From: an uncultured Bacteroidales bacterium
GTDB taxonomy: Bacteria; Bacteroidota; Bacteroidia; Bacteroidales; Bacteroidaceae
Direction: 5' to 3'
Length of the DNA stretch: 64,000 nt
NCBI GenBank assembly: GCA_902782245.1
Contig: CACZMI010000013.1
Location: forward strand, 1-64,000
Both the position numbers and the translations under genes were made by a program. Positions 34,064 through 42,826 of the stretch are shown here, one piece after another. Positions within the stretch are counted from its first letter, which is position 1; each line of letters opens with the position of its first letter. Below the pieces are notes generated by a model. The model saw only the letters and a list, made by a program, of their open reading frames with translations. It did not search any database and was not told where the DNA came from.

Positions 34064-36256
34064 TTATAGTTTTAAAGTTATACCTGTCATTATGATTCTG
34101 GGCTTGTCCAATGCAAAGAACTCGTTGCCCATGGATTTGAAATAGAAACTCCTGTGGGTCTCATCGGTCAGGTTATCGGCCCTGACAAAGAACTCCCAAC
34201 TGTCAGAGATGAGCGCTATCCGTGCGTTGGCCTTGAGATGGAACGGCTCTTTCTGAGACCCGGATTCGTTCCAGCAGAAAGGACCTTCACCGCGAAGGGA
34301 TGCGTCCAAGTCAAGTGTTTTGCTTCCTATCTTGAAACTGTATCCTGCATTAAGGTACAGCGTGTGCTCGGGAACATAAGGCAGACGGTTGCCGGAGTAG
34401 TCAGCATTACCGTCATTGAAACTGACGAAACGGGCGTCACACCACGACCATGACAGCTGTGAACGGAACTGTCCGGGAGTCCAGCCTAACTGGGTCTCCA
34501 CACCCATGCTGCGGCTGCGGCCGGCATTGGTCATCATGCGTCCGGTTGACATACCGGGAGGGAATACCGTGAGTTGCTGGTTCCTTACATCCATATAATA
34601 GGCCGATGCCTCCACACTCAATGACTCATGACGTATGCGTGTTCCCAACTCCATGTTCCAGGCGGTTTCCGGGTCATACTCCGTATTACTGGCATTGACC
34701 GATACAAACGGGCGGTCCAGATAAACACCCATATCATTCATGGTGGCTGTCATGGTCATGTTCTGCAGGATGTCCGAGAATATCTGTGTGTTGAATCCGC
34801 CGGCGCGGTAACCCTTGGAGACTGTCGTGAACAGTTTGATATCATCCGATACCCTGAAGAGTGCGGACAGTTTGGGCAGCACCTCAAAGTGACTGTGGCT
34901 TACCGTTCCTTTATAGGGGATGGACAGGTCCCTGTCGGCCGTCATGATGGGCTCAAAACGGTAGTGCATGCGTGTGATGCAGTCATAATCCATGTTGCCT
35001 CCTTCATAGTCAAACCTTACTCCTGCTGTAATGAGCCATCGGTCAAGGTCAAAGACAGATTCGTGGAAAAGGGCTGCGTTCCAGGTGTCAATCATGAAAT
35101 CGGAGTTTACAGGCATCTCCGGGTCGGATATGGCAAGCTGGCCTATATCCGTTGGAATATGGCTGTTGGCGTTGTTCAGTATAAGGGTCTCGATGCCCTC
35201 ACGTTTGAATGTTACGGGAGCGTTCATCTTATTAAGACGGTAGAATCCGAACAGACCGGTCTGGGGCTGCCAGAGTGCCTCCTCATCGGCCCTGCGGACT
35301 GTTACCTCCATTGTGCCGGCACCGCTCAGCTCTTTCTGCCGCAGGGTGAATATGGAATTCCCGGTATAATCCTGATCCATGTGCATGTCATCGGCCAGCA
35401 ACTGGAGCGATGCGGTGGCATCTGTTATAAGAATATCTCCGTGACTGTGCATCCTGAAACCCTCAACCGCCGACACTCTCTTGTAACTGCCTTCATCATT
35501 GTAATAAACCGGATACTGCGTGCCGTCCTTCCAGAGGCCGTATGCAAAACCGCCTTCCTTTGATATGTTGGCCGACAGTATATTGGTCAGGCTGAGACGC
35601 TCATTGCAGATACTCATCCATTTCCAACGCATAGCCAGACCGTCATAAGGATCGCAGAGGCTGTTCTTGAAAGTGTTGGTGTGATAGCCGTCGGTATGGC
35701 GGAATGTGGCTGACAGCGCACTGTTGCCCGTTGTCAGTGAGACTCCTGCTCTGACTGTATTTGCTGTTCCGTATTCAACATGGACAGTGGGCTTGTAGTC
35801 ATCATAAGGTGAGATGGTAGAGAGCGACAGTACTCCGCTCATGGCGTTGCGTCCATAGAGTGTACCCTGAGGTCCGTGCAGCATGGTGGCACGGCTTACT
35901 CCTTCCCAGTCAAAATCATAGGCGTTCTTGTCAACAATGGGTATCCCGTCAATGTAAAGTCCCATTACAGGATTTTCCATTCTGGAGCCGAGTCCACGCA
36001 TATAGATGGTTGATGTAAGTGATGCTCCGTATTCGGGAATCATCAGACCCGGTACTACCGATGACAGGGAATTAGGACGATATATGCCGTTCTTTTGCAA
36101 TGACTCATATGATATGGACGATACGGACGAGGCAACTCTGTCCAGAGGTACCTGCTCCTTGAGCGCAGTAACGTTTATTGTGGGAATGTCCTGCTCCAGA
36201 ACATCTTCTATAGGCGATATTGCTGCAAATAGGGATAAAAGAACCATCGTTGTCAT
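34064..36256 (-). CDS. TonB-dependent outer membrane receptor
   Basis: 730 aa receptor with a short signal sequence, a plug domain (SISYESLQKNGIYRPNSL, IYMRGLGSRMENPVMGLYID and LHGPQGTLYGRNAMSGVLSL) and a barrel ending FFALDKPRIIMTGITLKL. The plug pattern (YIDGIPI, GPQGTLYGRN) is that of siderophore-type receptors often found in Proteobacteria and Bacteroidetes. No N-terminal carboxypeptidase-like domain and no SusD. I chose the ATG at 36256 since the in-frame codon further upstream is TTG; a second ATG lies at 36247. The AraC gene upstream probably regulates it. Confidence 0.87.
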   Translation of the reverse strand: MTTMVLLSLFAAISPIEDVLEQDIPTINVTALKEQVPLDRVASSVSSISYESLQKNGIYRPNSLSSVVPGLMIPEYGASLTSTIYMRGLGSRMENPVMGLYIDGIPIVDKNAYDFDWEGVSRATMLHGPQGTLYGRNAMSGVLSLSTISPYDDYKPTVHVEYGTANTVRAGVSLTTGNSALSATFRHTDGYHTNTFKNSLCDPYDGLAMRWKWMSICNERLSLTNILSANISKEGGFAYGLWKDGTQYPVYYNDEGSYKRVSAVEGFRMHSHGDILITDATASLQLLADDMHMDQDYTGNSIFTLRQKELSGAGTMEVTVRRADEEALWQPQTGLFGFYRLNKMNAPVTFKREGIETLILNNANSHIPTDIGQLAISDPEMPVNSDFMIDTWNAALFHESVFDLDRWLITAGVRFDYEGGNMDYDCITRMHYRFEPIMTADRDLSIPYKGTVSHSHFEVLPKLSALFRVSDDIKLFTTVSKGYRAGGFNTQIFSDILQNMTMTATMNDMGVYLDRPFVSVNASNTEYDPETAWNMELGTRIRHESLSVEASAYYMDVRNQQLTVFPPGMSTGRMMTNAGRSRSMGVETQLGWTPGQFRSQLSWSWCDARFVSFNDGNADYSGNRLPYVPEHTLYLNAGYSFKIGSKTLDLDASLRGEGPFCWNESGSQKEPFHLKANARIALISDSWEFFVRADNLTDETHRSFYFKSMGNEFFALDKPRIIMTGITLKL

Positions 36257-36319
36257 AGCGGTTGCAAAGGTCCGCAAAAACAACGTGTCATTTTAGAACT
36301 TAAAGTACAATAATTAGGA

Positions 36320-37120
36320 TTATCCTTGCATGGCTCTGCGGAATTCGGACGGTGTCTGTCCTGTCTCCCGCTTAAAGAAACGTGCAAAATAGGACTGGTC
36401 TGCCAGGCCAACTGCAGTTGCCACGTCAATGATGGGGATTGGTGTATCGGCCAACAGTTTCTTGGCTCTTACTATGCGTACGGCATCGATCCACTCTCCC
36501 ACACTGCGTCCCGTGCCCTGCTTTACCTGACGGCTCAGATAGTTCTCGCTTATACCTGCCTGGGCGGCATATGATGAGATGGTGCCGATGCTCCGGTCCG
36601 GGTTGAATACAGATTCCAGAAAGCCGTTTACCGTATCGGATACTGCTACGGGCTTGCCCGACCTTACACGTGAAAGGAACAGGTCAAGAGCCTTCTCTAT
36701 AAAGATGTTGTCACCTTTTTCAAAAGAGAGCAGAATCATATTGAAAAGTTCTCCCATAAAGACGCCCTCGTCAAACCAGAAAGCCTGGTGGACCGGCTCG
36801 GTGAGAAAACGCAACGGTTTGGTATCGGAAAGCATCGAAGTTGAGAATGCCCCCGTGTAACCTGCGGCATCATGGTAATACCTAATCGAGAACGGGTGAT
36901 TGGCCGGTATGATTAATGCATGTCCGGTCTGACAGAGATACGGATTGCCGTCGGTCTCAACCAGGACTTCGCCCGATGTTACGTATATGAATCCTATGAG
37001 AGGCAGTGATGCCGGCGGAATATCGGCAGGTTTGCCTGGGTTATGCGAATTCAGCCTGCGGATAAAGAACCTGCAGGCTGAATAATCCATTCCGGGTGTT
37101 GAGTGGGGTGAGGCTTGCAT
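36320..37120 (-). CDS. AraC-family transcriptional regulator
   Basis: 266 aa. An N-terminal cupin-like sensing domain (FIYVTSGEVLVETDGNPYLC, HALIIPANHPFSIRYY) precedes a C-terminal double helix-turn-helix (about residues 170-262, including ISENYLSRQVKQGTGRSVGEW and VGLADQSYFARFFKRETGQTP). Its start codon overlaps the glutathione peroxidase stop (TAATG), so the two are co-transcribed. The next gene downstream is the TonB receptor, a likely target. Confidence 0.92.
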   Translation of the reverse strand: MQASPHSTPGMDYSACRFFIRRLNSHNPGKPADIPPASLPLIGFIYVTSGEVLVETDGNPYLCQTGHALIIPANHPFSIRYYHDAAGYTGAFSTSMLSDTKPLRFLTEPVHQAFWFDEGVFMGELFNMILLSFEKGDNIFIEKALDLFLSRVRSGKPVAVSDTVNGFLESVFNPDRSIGTISSYAAQAGISENYLSRQVKQGTGRSVGEWIDAVRIVRAKKLLADTPIPIIDVATAVGLADQSYFARFFKRETGQTPSEFRRAMQG

Positions 37121-37650
37121 TATTTAAGAGCCTCTTCCACTGCAGCCTCGACATCGGTCATCTTGTCACCGGGCTCAAAGCGCTTAATCACCTTGCCGTC
37201 AGGGGATATCAGGAACTTGGTAAAGTTCCAGCGAATGTTGTTTTTGTTTTCGGCATTGGCCTTGAGCCAGGTGTAAAGAGGAATCTCATTATCTCCGTTT
37301 ACTTCAATCTTGTCAAACTGGGCAAACTTGACATGATAGTTGGCCGAGCAGAACTCCTTGATTTCGGCTATTGTTCCCGGAGCCTGCTGACCGAACTGGT
37401 TGCAGGGGAAATCCAGTATCTCGAATCCCTTTTCATTGAATTTCTCATAGATGTCCTCCAGATCCTTGTACTGCGGGGTGAATCCGCAGCGTGTGGCGGT
37501 GTTGACTATAAGCAGCAACTTGCCCTTGTATTGCTCAAGGCTTACTTCCTTACCCTGATCATTCTTTACCTTGAAAGAATAGATGTTCTCCTGAGCCGTA
37601 ACAGCCGTAATGGCCATAAACAGCATGATTGCGGTTATTAACTTTCTCAT
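37120..37650 (-). CDS. Glutathione peroxidase-family protein, exported
   Basis: 176 aa thiol peroxidase that reduces hydroperoxides. The catalytic cysteine is in NTATRCGFTPQY, the Gln in FPCNQFGQQ and the Trp in WNFTKFLI, the usual triad with Cys in place of selenocysteine. A signal peptide (MRKLITAIMLFMAITAVTA) places it in the periplasm. I took the ATG at 37650; an upstream in-frame start at 37716 adds residues without signal character. A TATCTTCG box at 37672-37679 is a candidate promoter. Confidence 0.93.
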   Translation of the reverse strand: MRKLITAIMLFMAITAVTAQENIYSFKVKNDQGKEVSLEQYKGKLLLIVNTATRCGFTPQYKDLEDIYEKFNEKGFEILDFPCNQFGQQAPGTIAEIKEFCSANYHVKFAQFDKIEVNGDNEIPLYTWLKANAENKNNIRWNFTKFLISPDGKVIKRFEPGDKMTDVEAAVEEALK

Positions 37651-37733
37651 AATAAGGTTTATTGTCCGGTGCGAAGATAATGAAAAACTGATAAAGCCGA
37701 TACCCGTCTTAATCAAATCCCTACTTTTAGTGA

Positions 37734-37764
37734 TTGCCCACTAAACGTCTTAGGGATACCTTTG
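37734..37764 (+). promoter_or_regulatory. Promoter upstream of the DUF4491 gene
   Basis: TTG (37734-37736), 20 nt, then TACCTTTG (37757-37764). A second TACCTTTG at 37884-37891 lies only 4 nt before the family-type start codon at 37896, where it would give an almost leaderless message. Confidence 0.6.
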
Positions 37765-37895
37765 CGGCCGGTTTTTAACGGATAATTGAAACGATGAAAC
37801 ACATGTACAGAGCCCTGATGACGGGTTTGATTGCAATGATGAGTATCCTTCTGATATGGTTTCTTGAAACAGCAGGAAAATCTTACCTTTGCAGC

Positions 37896-38224
37896 ATGAA
37901 TTTCAGTGGTATCATAGTTGGGGCGGCAGTGTTTTTCAGCATCGGATTGTGTCATCCGGCCGTCATCAAGATGGAGTATTATTTTGGAAAGAAAAGCTGG
38001 TGGGTTTGGCTCGCGGTAGGCTTGGCCTGCTGCGTGCTTTCCTTGCTGGTTAAGAATCAGACTGTATCCACCATAATTGGCGGTTTTGCCTTTTCCTGTC
38101 TTTGGGGAATCCATGAAATGTTCCTGCAGGAGAAGAGGGTATTAAGAGGGTATTACGCGGCTGGTTCCCGGAGAATCCTGCCCGTCACGAATATTACGAG
38201 TCCTTAAGACGCAAGTCAGACTGA
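37896..38224 (+). pseudogene. DUF4491 membrane protein gene, frameshifted by an 11-bp duplication
   Basis: From ATG 37896 the reading frame gives a small membrane protein with two or three helices (MNFSGIIVGAAVFFSIGLCH, WWVWLAVGLACCVLSLLV) and the DUF4491 core HPAVIKMEYYFGKKSWW. At 38134-38155 the sequence AGAGGGTATTA occurs twice in tandem; the extra copy shifts the frame and gives an unrelated end (YYAAGSRRILPV) stopping at 38207. Deleting one copy restores EKRVLRGWFPENPARHEYYE and a stop at 38222-38224, the ending expected for the family. An in-frame upstream ATG at 37794 would add a further hydrophobic segment; I consider it less likely. Confidence 0.82.
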
Positions 38225-38241
38225 TTGCAACCCGGTTGCAA
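38225..38241. promoter_or_regulatory. Palindromic operator candidate for the ZIP transporter gene
   Basis: TTGCAACC-C-GGTTGCAA is a perfect 17-bp palindrome centred just upstream of the -7 box TATCTTTG (38253-38260), so a bound repressor would cover the -33 region. It begins 1 nt after the restored DUF4491 stop codon. A metal-responsive regulator would fit the downstream gene, but I cannot name one. Confidence 0.6.
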
Positions 38242-38252
38242 ACGGATTGTCT

Positions 38253-38260
38253 TATCTTTG
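38253..38260 (+). promoter_or_regulatory. -7 box of the ZIP transporter gene
   Basis: TATCTTTG matches TAnnTTTG and lies 24 nt before the start codon, immediately downstream of the palindrome. Confidence 0.55.
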
Positions 38261-38284
38261 TGTCGGATTTAAAAAGATAAGATT

Positions 38285-39049
38285 ATGAATCCTGTATTTA
38301 CTGCGCTTCTGATTCCGTTCCTGGGAACTGCCCTGGGATCGGCGTTCGTGTTCTTTATGAAAAAGGAGATGCCGGACCTCCTGCAGAAAATACTGCTGGG
38401 CTTTGCATCGGGAGTGATGGTGGCGGCATCAGTCTGGTCGCTCCTTATTCCCGCTATCGGGATGGGGGCTGGAGCTAAAGCCGTAGTGTCTCCCACAATC
38501 GGACTTCTGGCAGGTTTCGCTTTCCTGCTTTTTATAGATTACATAACCCCTCATATACATCCGGCTGGTGGTCCCGAAGGCCCAGAAAGCCGTCTGTCCC
38601 GCACCGCCAAACTGGCACTTGCCGTTACCATCCACAATTTCCCGGAGGGAATGGCTGTAGGCGTGGCGATAGCCGGAGCGTTGACTGCCGATTTCAATAT
38701 GGCGGGGGCGCTGGCGTTGTCGCTGGGTATAGCAATTCAGAATGTCCCCGAGGGAGCTATCATATCCATGCCTCTGAGGGCCGAAGGTAACAGCCGCCTC
38801 AAGGCGTTCGGTATAGGAGCCGTGAGCGGAATTGTAGAGCCGATAGGCGGTGCATTGGTGCTGTTGCTGGCATCGGCTGTAATAGGCATCATGCCGTTCA
38901 TGCTGGCTTTTGCGGCGGGAGCGATGCTCTATGTGGTGATAGAAGAACTTGTCCCCGAAACATCCAAGGGGGAACATTCCAATATAGGAACGGTAGGATT
39001 TGCCCTGGGATTCGCCCTGATGATGGTGCTTGACGTGGTTCTGGGATAA
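38285..39049 (+). CDS. ZIP-family divalent metal transporter
   Basis: 254 aa inner-membrane protein with eight helices. Helix IV carries HNFPEG (in LALAVTIHNFPEGMAVG) and helix V QNVPEG (IAIQNVPEGAIIS), the metal-binding signatures of ZIP carriers (zinc, iron or manganese import), and a His-containing loop (PHIHPAGGPEG) lies between helices III and IV. In the second motif Gln replaces the frequent His, as in ZupT/GufA relatives. Ends at a strong terminator. Confidence 0.94.
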   Translation: MNPVFTALLIPFLGTALGSAFVFFMKKEMPDLLQKILLGFASGVMVAASVWSLLIPAIGMGAGAKAVVSPTIGLLAGFAFLLFIDYITPHIHPAGGPEGPESRLSRTAKLALAVTIHNFPEGMAVGVAIAGALTADFNMAGALALSLGIAIQNVPEGAIISMPLRAEGNSRLKAFGIGAVSGIVEPIGGALVLLLASAVIGIMPFMLAFAAGAMLYVVIEELVPETSKGEHSNIGTVGFALGFALMMVLDVVLG

Positions 39050-39053
39050 TGCA

Positions 39054-39096
39054 GAAGAGCCATTGCGAATCACTCACAATGGCTCTTCCTTTTTTA
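39054..39096 (+). terminator. Terminator of the ZIP transporter gene
   Basis: GAAGAGCCATTG (39054-39065) pairs with CAATGGCTCTTC (39077-39088), a perfect 12-bp stem, followed by CTTTTTT. The T-run exists only in the plus direction, so the porin transcript from the other side would form the hairpin without a U-tract. Confidence 0.88.
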
Positions 39097-39113
39097 TGGA
39101 GAAATCTGTTCTG

Positions 39114-40172
39114 TCAGAATCTTACGTAGAACTCAGCCCAAAGCTCGTTCCAGTGTGATGAGGTGGGGCGGTTGTCAACGTAGTTGTACTGCAGCTGCAG
39201 CATCAGGTTCTTATGAATCTGGAAGTTGGGCGCAATGGAATACATGGCGTTCATTGTCTCTGCCGATGCCTGGTCACGGTAAACATCGTACTTGGCATAA
39301 ACCTTGAGCCAGTCTGTGCAGGGAACGCCTACGGCTGCGTACCAGCCATCTGCCTTGCCGGCACCCGAGAATGTTCCGTCGGCCTGGAGTTCACTGATCT
39401 TATGACCCTTTGAGTTTACGTACTCGGCACGTGCACTCCAGTCTTTGTGCTCGTACTTGGCTGCCAGAGCCCAACGGTTGCGGTCAACTGTGGTAGTGCC
39501 TGAAGTGTAGTTACCCTTCCATGCGAATGCTCCGATATAGAGGTCCTTGATGGGCTGAACCTGCAGTGTACCGATAATGTCCTTTGTCGAGTTTACATCG
39601 GCTGTATTGATGCCCTGACCGTTCATGAGCTGCAGCTGATAGTGGATGAGACGGTAACCTCCGTCGCCCATGGGCAGAAGGTCACCCTGAATCTGGATAC
39701 CCTGGTCGCGGCCGCCGGTAGAACTGGCCTCGCCGTTGTAGTCGCCCATGCCTGCAAACTTCTTTGTAATCTGTGAGTAGTCACCGAAACCGACGTTCCA
39801 GGGGTTGTAGGGGTTCTCAAACAGGAAGGCACGCTTGTACTGACCTACCTTTACTGAGAACTCTTTCCAGTGGGCCCACTCTACAAAGTAGTCCTTCATG
39901 TGGAATGAGGCATTGTTTACCTGAACCTGGACACGGTACTTGAAATCATTCAGTATCGTACCGTCAACGTAGGCACGGATAAGACGCTGGCTGAATCCGT
40001 TGCCGCCGTTCTGACCGTCCTGGCTGGTATAGGTGTATTTGCCGATAACGTAACCTCCGAACTTGGGGGTGCTGGCAAAGTCTGATACATTACGTCCGTA
40101 CTGCAGTTCCTGTGCCATGACGGGAGAGATGGCAAGGCATGCTGCAATTACTGTCAAGAAGAGTTTTTTCAT
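39114..40172 (-). CDS. Porin (OprO/OprP-like)
   Basis: 352 aa outer-membrane porin: signal peptide MKKLFLTVIAACLAISPVMA, then alternating beta strands with DFKYRVQVQV, FVEWAHWKEFSVKVGQYKRAF and a terminal aromatic (ELWAEFYVRF). The pattern is that of the phosphate-selective porin O/P group. It lies 28 nt downstream of the first DASS transporter and probably forms an operon with it, so porin and transporter may handle the same anion. Confidence 0.87.
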   Translation of the reverse strand: MKKLFLTVIAACLAISPVMAQELQYGRNVSDFASTPKFGGYVIGKYTYTSQDGQNGGNGFSQRLIRAYVDGTILNDFKYRVQVQVNNASFHMKDYFVEWAHWKEFSVKVGQYKRAFLFENPYNPWNVGFGDYSQITKKFAGMGDYNGEASSTGGRDQGIQIQGDLLPMGDGGYRLIHYQLQLMNGQGINTADVNSTKDIIGTLQVQPIKDLYIGAFAWKGNYTSGTTTVDRNRWALAAKYEHKDWSARAEYVNSKGHKISELQADGTFSGAGKADGWYAAVGVPCTDWLKVYAKYDVYRDQASAETMNAMYSIAPNFQIHKNLMLQLQYNYVDNRPTSSHWNELWAEFYVRF

Positions 40173-40200
40173 TTTAGGTCTATTTCAAATTTAGTGTTTG

Positions 40201-41655
40201 TCAGATAGTTGTGAACGGGAATATCTTGGTGAGCCAGAAGAATCCCAGTGTGAATCCTATGGCGCCGATGACAATTCCCACCTTGGCCATATCCTTGGTG
40301 TTCACCAGGCCGGTACTTGAAGCGATGGCGTTAGGAGGTGTGGAGATGGGGAACAGCATTGCTATTGATGCGCAGACGGCGATGAATGAAATCATTGCGT
40401 GAGTACCGCCGAATGACAGGAATGATGCGTTGTTGGTGGCAGCGGGATCGGCCATACCCTCGGCAACCACTATCAGAATCGGGATAAGGAGGGCGGCAGT
40501 AGCTGAGTTGCTGATGAAGTTGGAGAGGAAGTAGCAGACCAGACCTGCAATGATGAGTACTGAAAGCACGCTCATTGAACCGAAAGGTATGGCGTTGATC
40601 AGGGTCTTGGCAAGACCTGTGCCCTGCAGTGCGGTGCCCAGAGCGAAACCTCCGGCAACCAGCCAGAGGACTGTCCAGTTAATCTCCTTGATATCCTCTT
40701 TTGTGAATATTCCGGTCATTGTGAGAACACCCAGCGGAATGAGTGCCACTACGTTTGAGTTGATACCGGTAAGGCTCTCGGTTGCCCACAGAAGTATGGT
40801 GCCGATGAAGGTGATCCAGACTACATATGTCTTCCAGTCTACGGGACGCTTGTTCTCTGGGATGTCAAGTACCAGTTTCTTGGTCTTGAAGGGGAACAGC
40901 AGCTGCAGCAGTACCCATGCTACCAGAATCATTATCAGCACAAATGGAATCATCCTCATTGACCATTCGGAGAATGTAACCTCATAACCTGACTCTGTAA
41001 GGAAACGTACGGCAGTCGCGTTGGGAGGTGTACCGATGGGTGTGCCGATACCGCCGATGTTGGCTGCAACCGGTATGGCAAGTGACAGACCTATGCGGCC
41101 TTTGTCATCGGACGGAAGGACCTGAAGCACAGGTGCCAGGAAGGCCAGCATCATGGCTGCGGTTGCAGTGTTTGACATAAACATTGAGAATATGGCAATA
41201 ACTACCAGGAATCCAAGCAGAACCATTGATGGCTTGGTTCCGAACGGCTTGAGCAGTATTCTTGCCAGTGTGACGTCCAGTCCGTATTTCTCGGCCATGA
41301 TAGCCAGTACGAAACCGCCCATGAACAGCATCACGACAGGGTCGGCGAATGAAGCCATGAGGCTCTTGTAACCTACCAGCGTGCCGTACTTGGGATCACA
41401 CAGGAATCCTATTCCCTTGTCCGAAATGGTAAGCAGTGTAAGTACGATAAGCAGCAGTGAAGTGGTCCAGTTGGGGATGATCTCGAACATCCACATCAGG
41501 GCTGCGAAAACAAACAGTGCTATGACGCGCTGCTGTACTACTGTAAGAGCTTCAATACCGTAAAAATCCACGGGTACGAGCCAAAGGAAAAGGGTCACTG
41601 CCAGAACTATAGGCAGGAGGACACACATTTTTACATTGAATTTTTTGTCACTCAT
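40201..41655 (-). CDS. DASS (SLC13)-family anion:sodium symporter
   Basis: 484 aa inner-membrane transporter with about 11-12 helices. The SNTATAAMM segment (FSMFMSNTATAAMMLAFLAP, first half) and its second-half counterpart ISNSATAALLIPI, and the ISTPPNAIASSTG segment, are the sodium and carboxylate/sulfate binding regions of the family. Substrates of relatives are C4-dicarboxylates, citrate or sulfate; I cannot tell which. Start at 41655 (MSDKKFNVKM) rather than 41715. The tripartite element upstream and the LysR gene suggest activation by that regulator. Confidence 0.92.
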   Translation of the reverse strand: MSDKKFNVKMCVLLPIVLAVTLFLWLVPVDFYGIEALTVVQQRVIALFVFAALMWMFEIIPNWTTSLLLIVLTLLTISDKGIGFLCDPKYGTLVGYKSLMASFADPVVMLFMGGFVLAIMAEKYGLDVTLARILLKPFGTKPSMVLLGFLVVIAIFSMFMSNTATAAMMLAFLAPVLQVLPSDDKGRIGLSLAIPVAANIGGIGTPIGTPPNATAVRFLTESGYEVTFSEWSMRMIPFVLIMILVAWVLLQLLFPFKTKKLVLDIPENKRPVDWKTYVVWITFIGTILLWATESLTGINSNVVALIPLGVLTMTGIFTKEDIKEINWTVLWLVAGGFALGTALQGTGLAKTLINAIPFGSMSVLSVLIIAGLVCYFLSNFISNSATAALLIPILIVVAEGMADPAATNNASFLSFGGTHAMISFIAVCASIAMLFPISTPPNAIASSTGLVNTKDMAKVGIVIGAIGFTLGFFWLTKIFPFTTI

Positions 41656-41702
41656 ATTGAGAATTATTTTTATCTGCTGGTTGTGTTCTTTAATAGAGCG
41701 TG

Positions 41703-41783
41703 CAAAAATACTCATTACGCGTACCTTATCTTTATCGGCATGAAATGTTATTTTCTATATGATTATTCGCTGATATCGATAAA
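41703..41783 (-). promoter_or_regulatory. Tripartite LysR-type binding element and promoter, DASS gene 1
   Basis: Read on the minus strand: TTTATCG, 17 nt, TATAGAAA, 14 nt, CGATAAA (plus coordinates 41783 down to 41731), then 20 nt and the -7 box TATTTTTG (41703-41710). The outer boxes are inverted repeats of each other. The same element with identical spacing precedes the second DASS gene at 42729-42781. CGATAAA lies at the -33 position, as is common for activator sites of LysR-type regulators. Confidence 0.75.
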
Positions 41784-41789
41784 TAACGG

Positions 41790-41797
41790 TAACTTTG
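41790..41797 (+). promoter_or_regulatory. -7 box of the LysR gene
   Basis: TAACTTTG lies 20 nt before the LysR start codon and 6 nt past the distal TTTATCG/CGATAAA box, so the regulator could also control its own expression from the same element. Confidence 0.5.
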
Positions 41798-41817
41798 CCT
41801 AAACTAAACGAACTGAA

Positions 41818-42717
41818 ATGGAACTCAGACAGTTGCGCTACTTTGTTGAGGTGGCCAGACTCAACAGTTACTCACTGGCATCAAAGACCCTGTTTATCAC
41901 CCAGAGTACCATCTCGCAGCAGATACGCAAGCTGGAGGAGGAACTCGGCGTGGAACTGCTTACGCGTGACACCCGTCATGTGGTACTGAGTGATTACGGT
42001 GAGCAGTTTTATCCCTGTGCACTGCAGGTGCTTGAGGATGCAAGGGCGGGCAAGGATCGTATCCGTGATGTGGTAAACCTGAATGTAGGTACTCTAAGCG
42101 TGGGCTCGACATATGCATTCAGCCTGCTTCTAAAGCAGTCTGTATTGGATTTCTACCGTGAATATCCTCATATCAAACTCAACATAATAATAACCTCAAA
42201 AGAGGAGTTGCGCCAGAAACTTCTGGACCGTGAACTGGATCTGGCCCTTACATACAAGTCTCCGTTGGGCGAGGACCGTATCGAGTCGCATCTGCTGTTC
42301 CAGAGCCGTCTCTGCCTTATCGGGCGTAAGGGAACTCTCAAAGGGATCGGTAATGAGGTAAGTGTACAGGATCTGGCACGTTTTCCGCTGGCTCTGCCGT
42401 CCAAGGGACTGCAGGCCAGGGATACACTGGAGTCTATCCTCTATGCCGAGGATGTGGATTTGGATATCAGATTGGAAATCAATAGTGTACGTTCACTGCT
42501 GGACCTAGTCAGCAACAGCCCGCTCATGACTATGCTATCCGAGGAGTCCATACATGATTTCCCCGGTCTGGAGGCCGTTCCTATAATTCATCCCGATGGC
42601 AGAATGGACGGCTGCTACCATTTCCTTAAGGGCACATATCACAAAATGTCCGCCAAAAAATTTGTGGAAATACTGATGCAGCGCAACTCGTCCAACCGCA
42701 ATCTCCGAATTATCTGA
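41818..42717 (+). CDS. LysR-family transcriptional regulator
   Basis: 299 aa. N-terminal winged helix-turn-helix (MELRQLRYFVEVARLNSYSL, FITQSTISQQIRKLEEELGV, residues 1-60), then the two-lobed effector domain (about 90-290). It resembles the CynR/OxyR-like group in size. It sits between two DASS transporter genes that share the same upstream element, so its effector is probably their substrate or a related metabolite. Confidence 0.93.
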   Translation: MELRQLRYFVEVARLNSYSLASKTLFITQSTISQQIRKLEEELGVELLTRDTRHVVLSDYGEQFYPCALQVLEDARAGKDRIRDVVNLNVGTLSVGSTYAFSLLLKQSVLDFYREYPHIKLNIIITSKEELRQKLLDRELDLALTYKSPLGEDRIESHLLFQSRLCLIGRKGTLKGIGNEVSVQDLARFPLALPSKGLQARDTLESILYAEDVDLDIRLEINSVRSLLDLVSNSPLMTMLSEESIHDFPGLEAVPIIHPDGRMDGCYHFLKGTYHKMSAKKFVEILMQRNSSNRNLRII

Positions 42718-42728
42718 GATATGATAGA

Positions 42729-42808
42729 TTTATCGTTTTTGCCTAACAATTTTATAGAAACAAATAAATTTCACCGATAAAAACGGATTGTCTTTCTGCG
42801 TAACTTCG
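42729..42808 (+). promoter_or_regulatory. Tripartite LysR-type binding element and promoter, DASS gene 2
   Basis: TTTATCG (42729-42735), 17 nt, TATAGAAA (42753-42760), 14 nt, CGATAAA (42775-42781), then 19 nt and TAACTTCG (42801-42808), a -7-like box. Spacing is identical to the copy before DASS gene 1, while the bases between the boxes are largely different, so the boxes are under selection. Confidence 0.75.
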
Positions 42809-42826
42809 CCGCGAAATAGAAAAATT

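Noticed and set aside
34628..35563. A 311-codon open frame on the plus strand within the TonB receptor gene
   Set aside because: The receptor on the minus strand is clearly coding throughout; the antisense frame has no recognisable domain.
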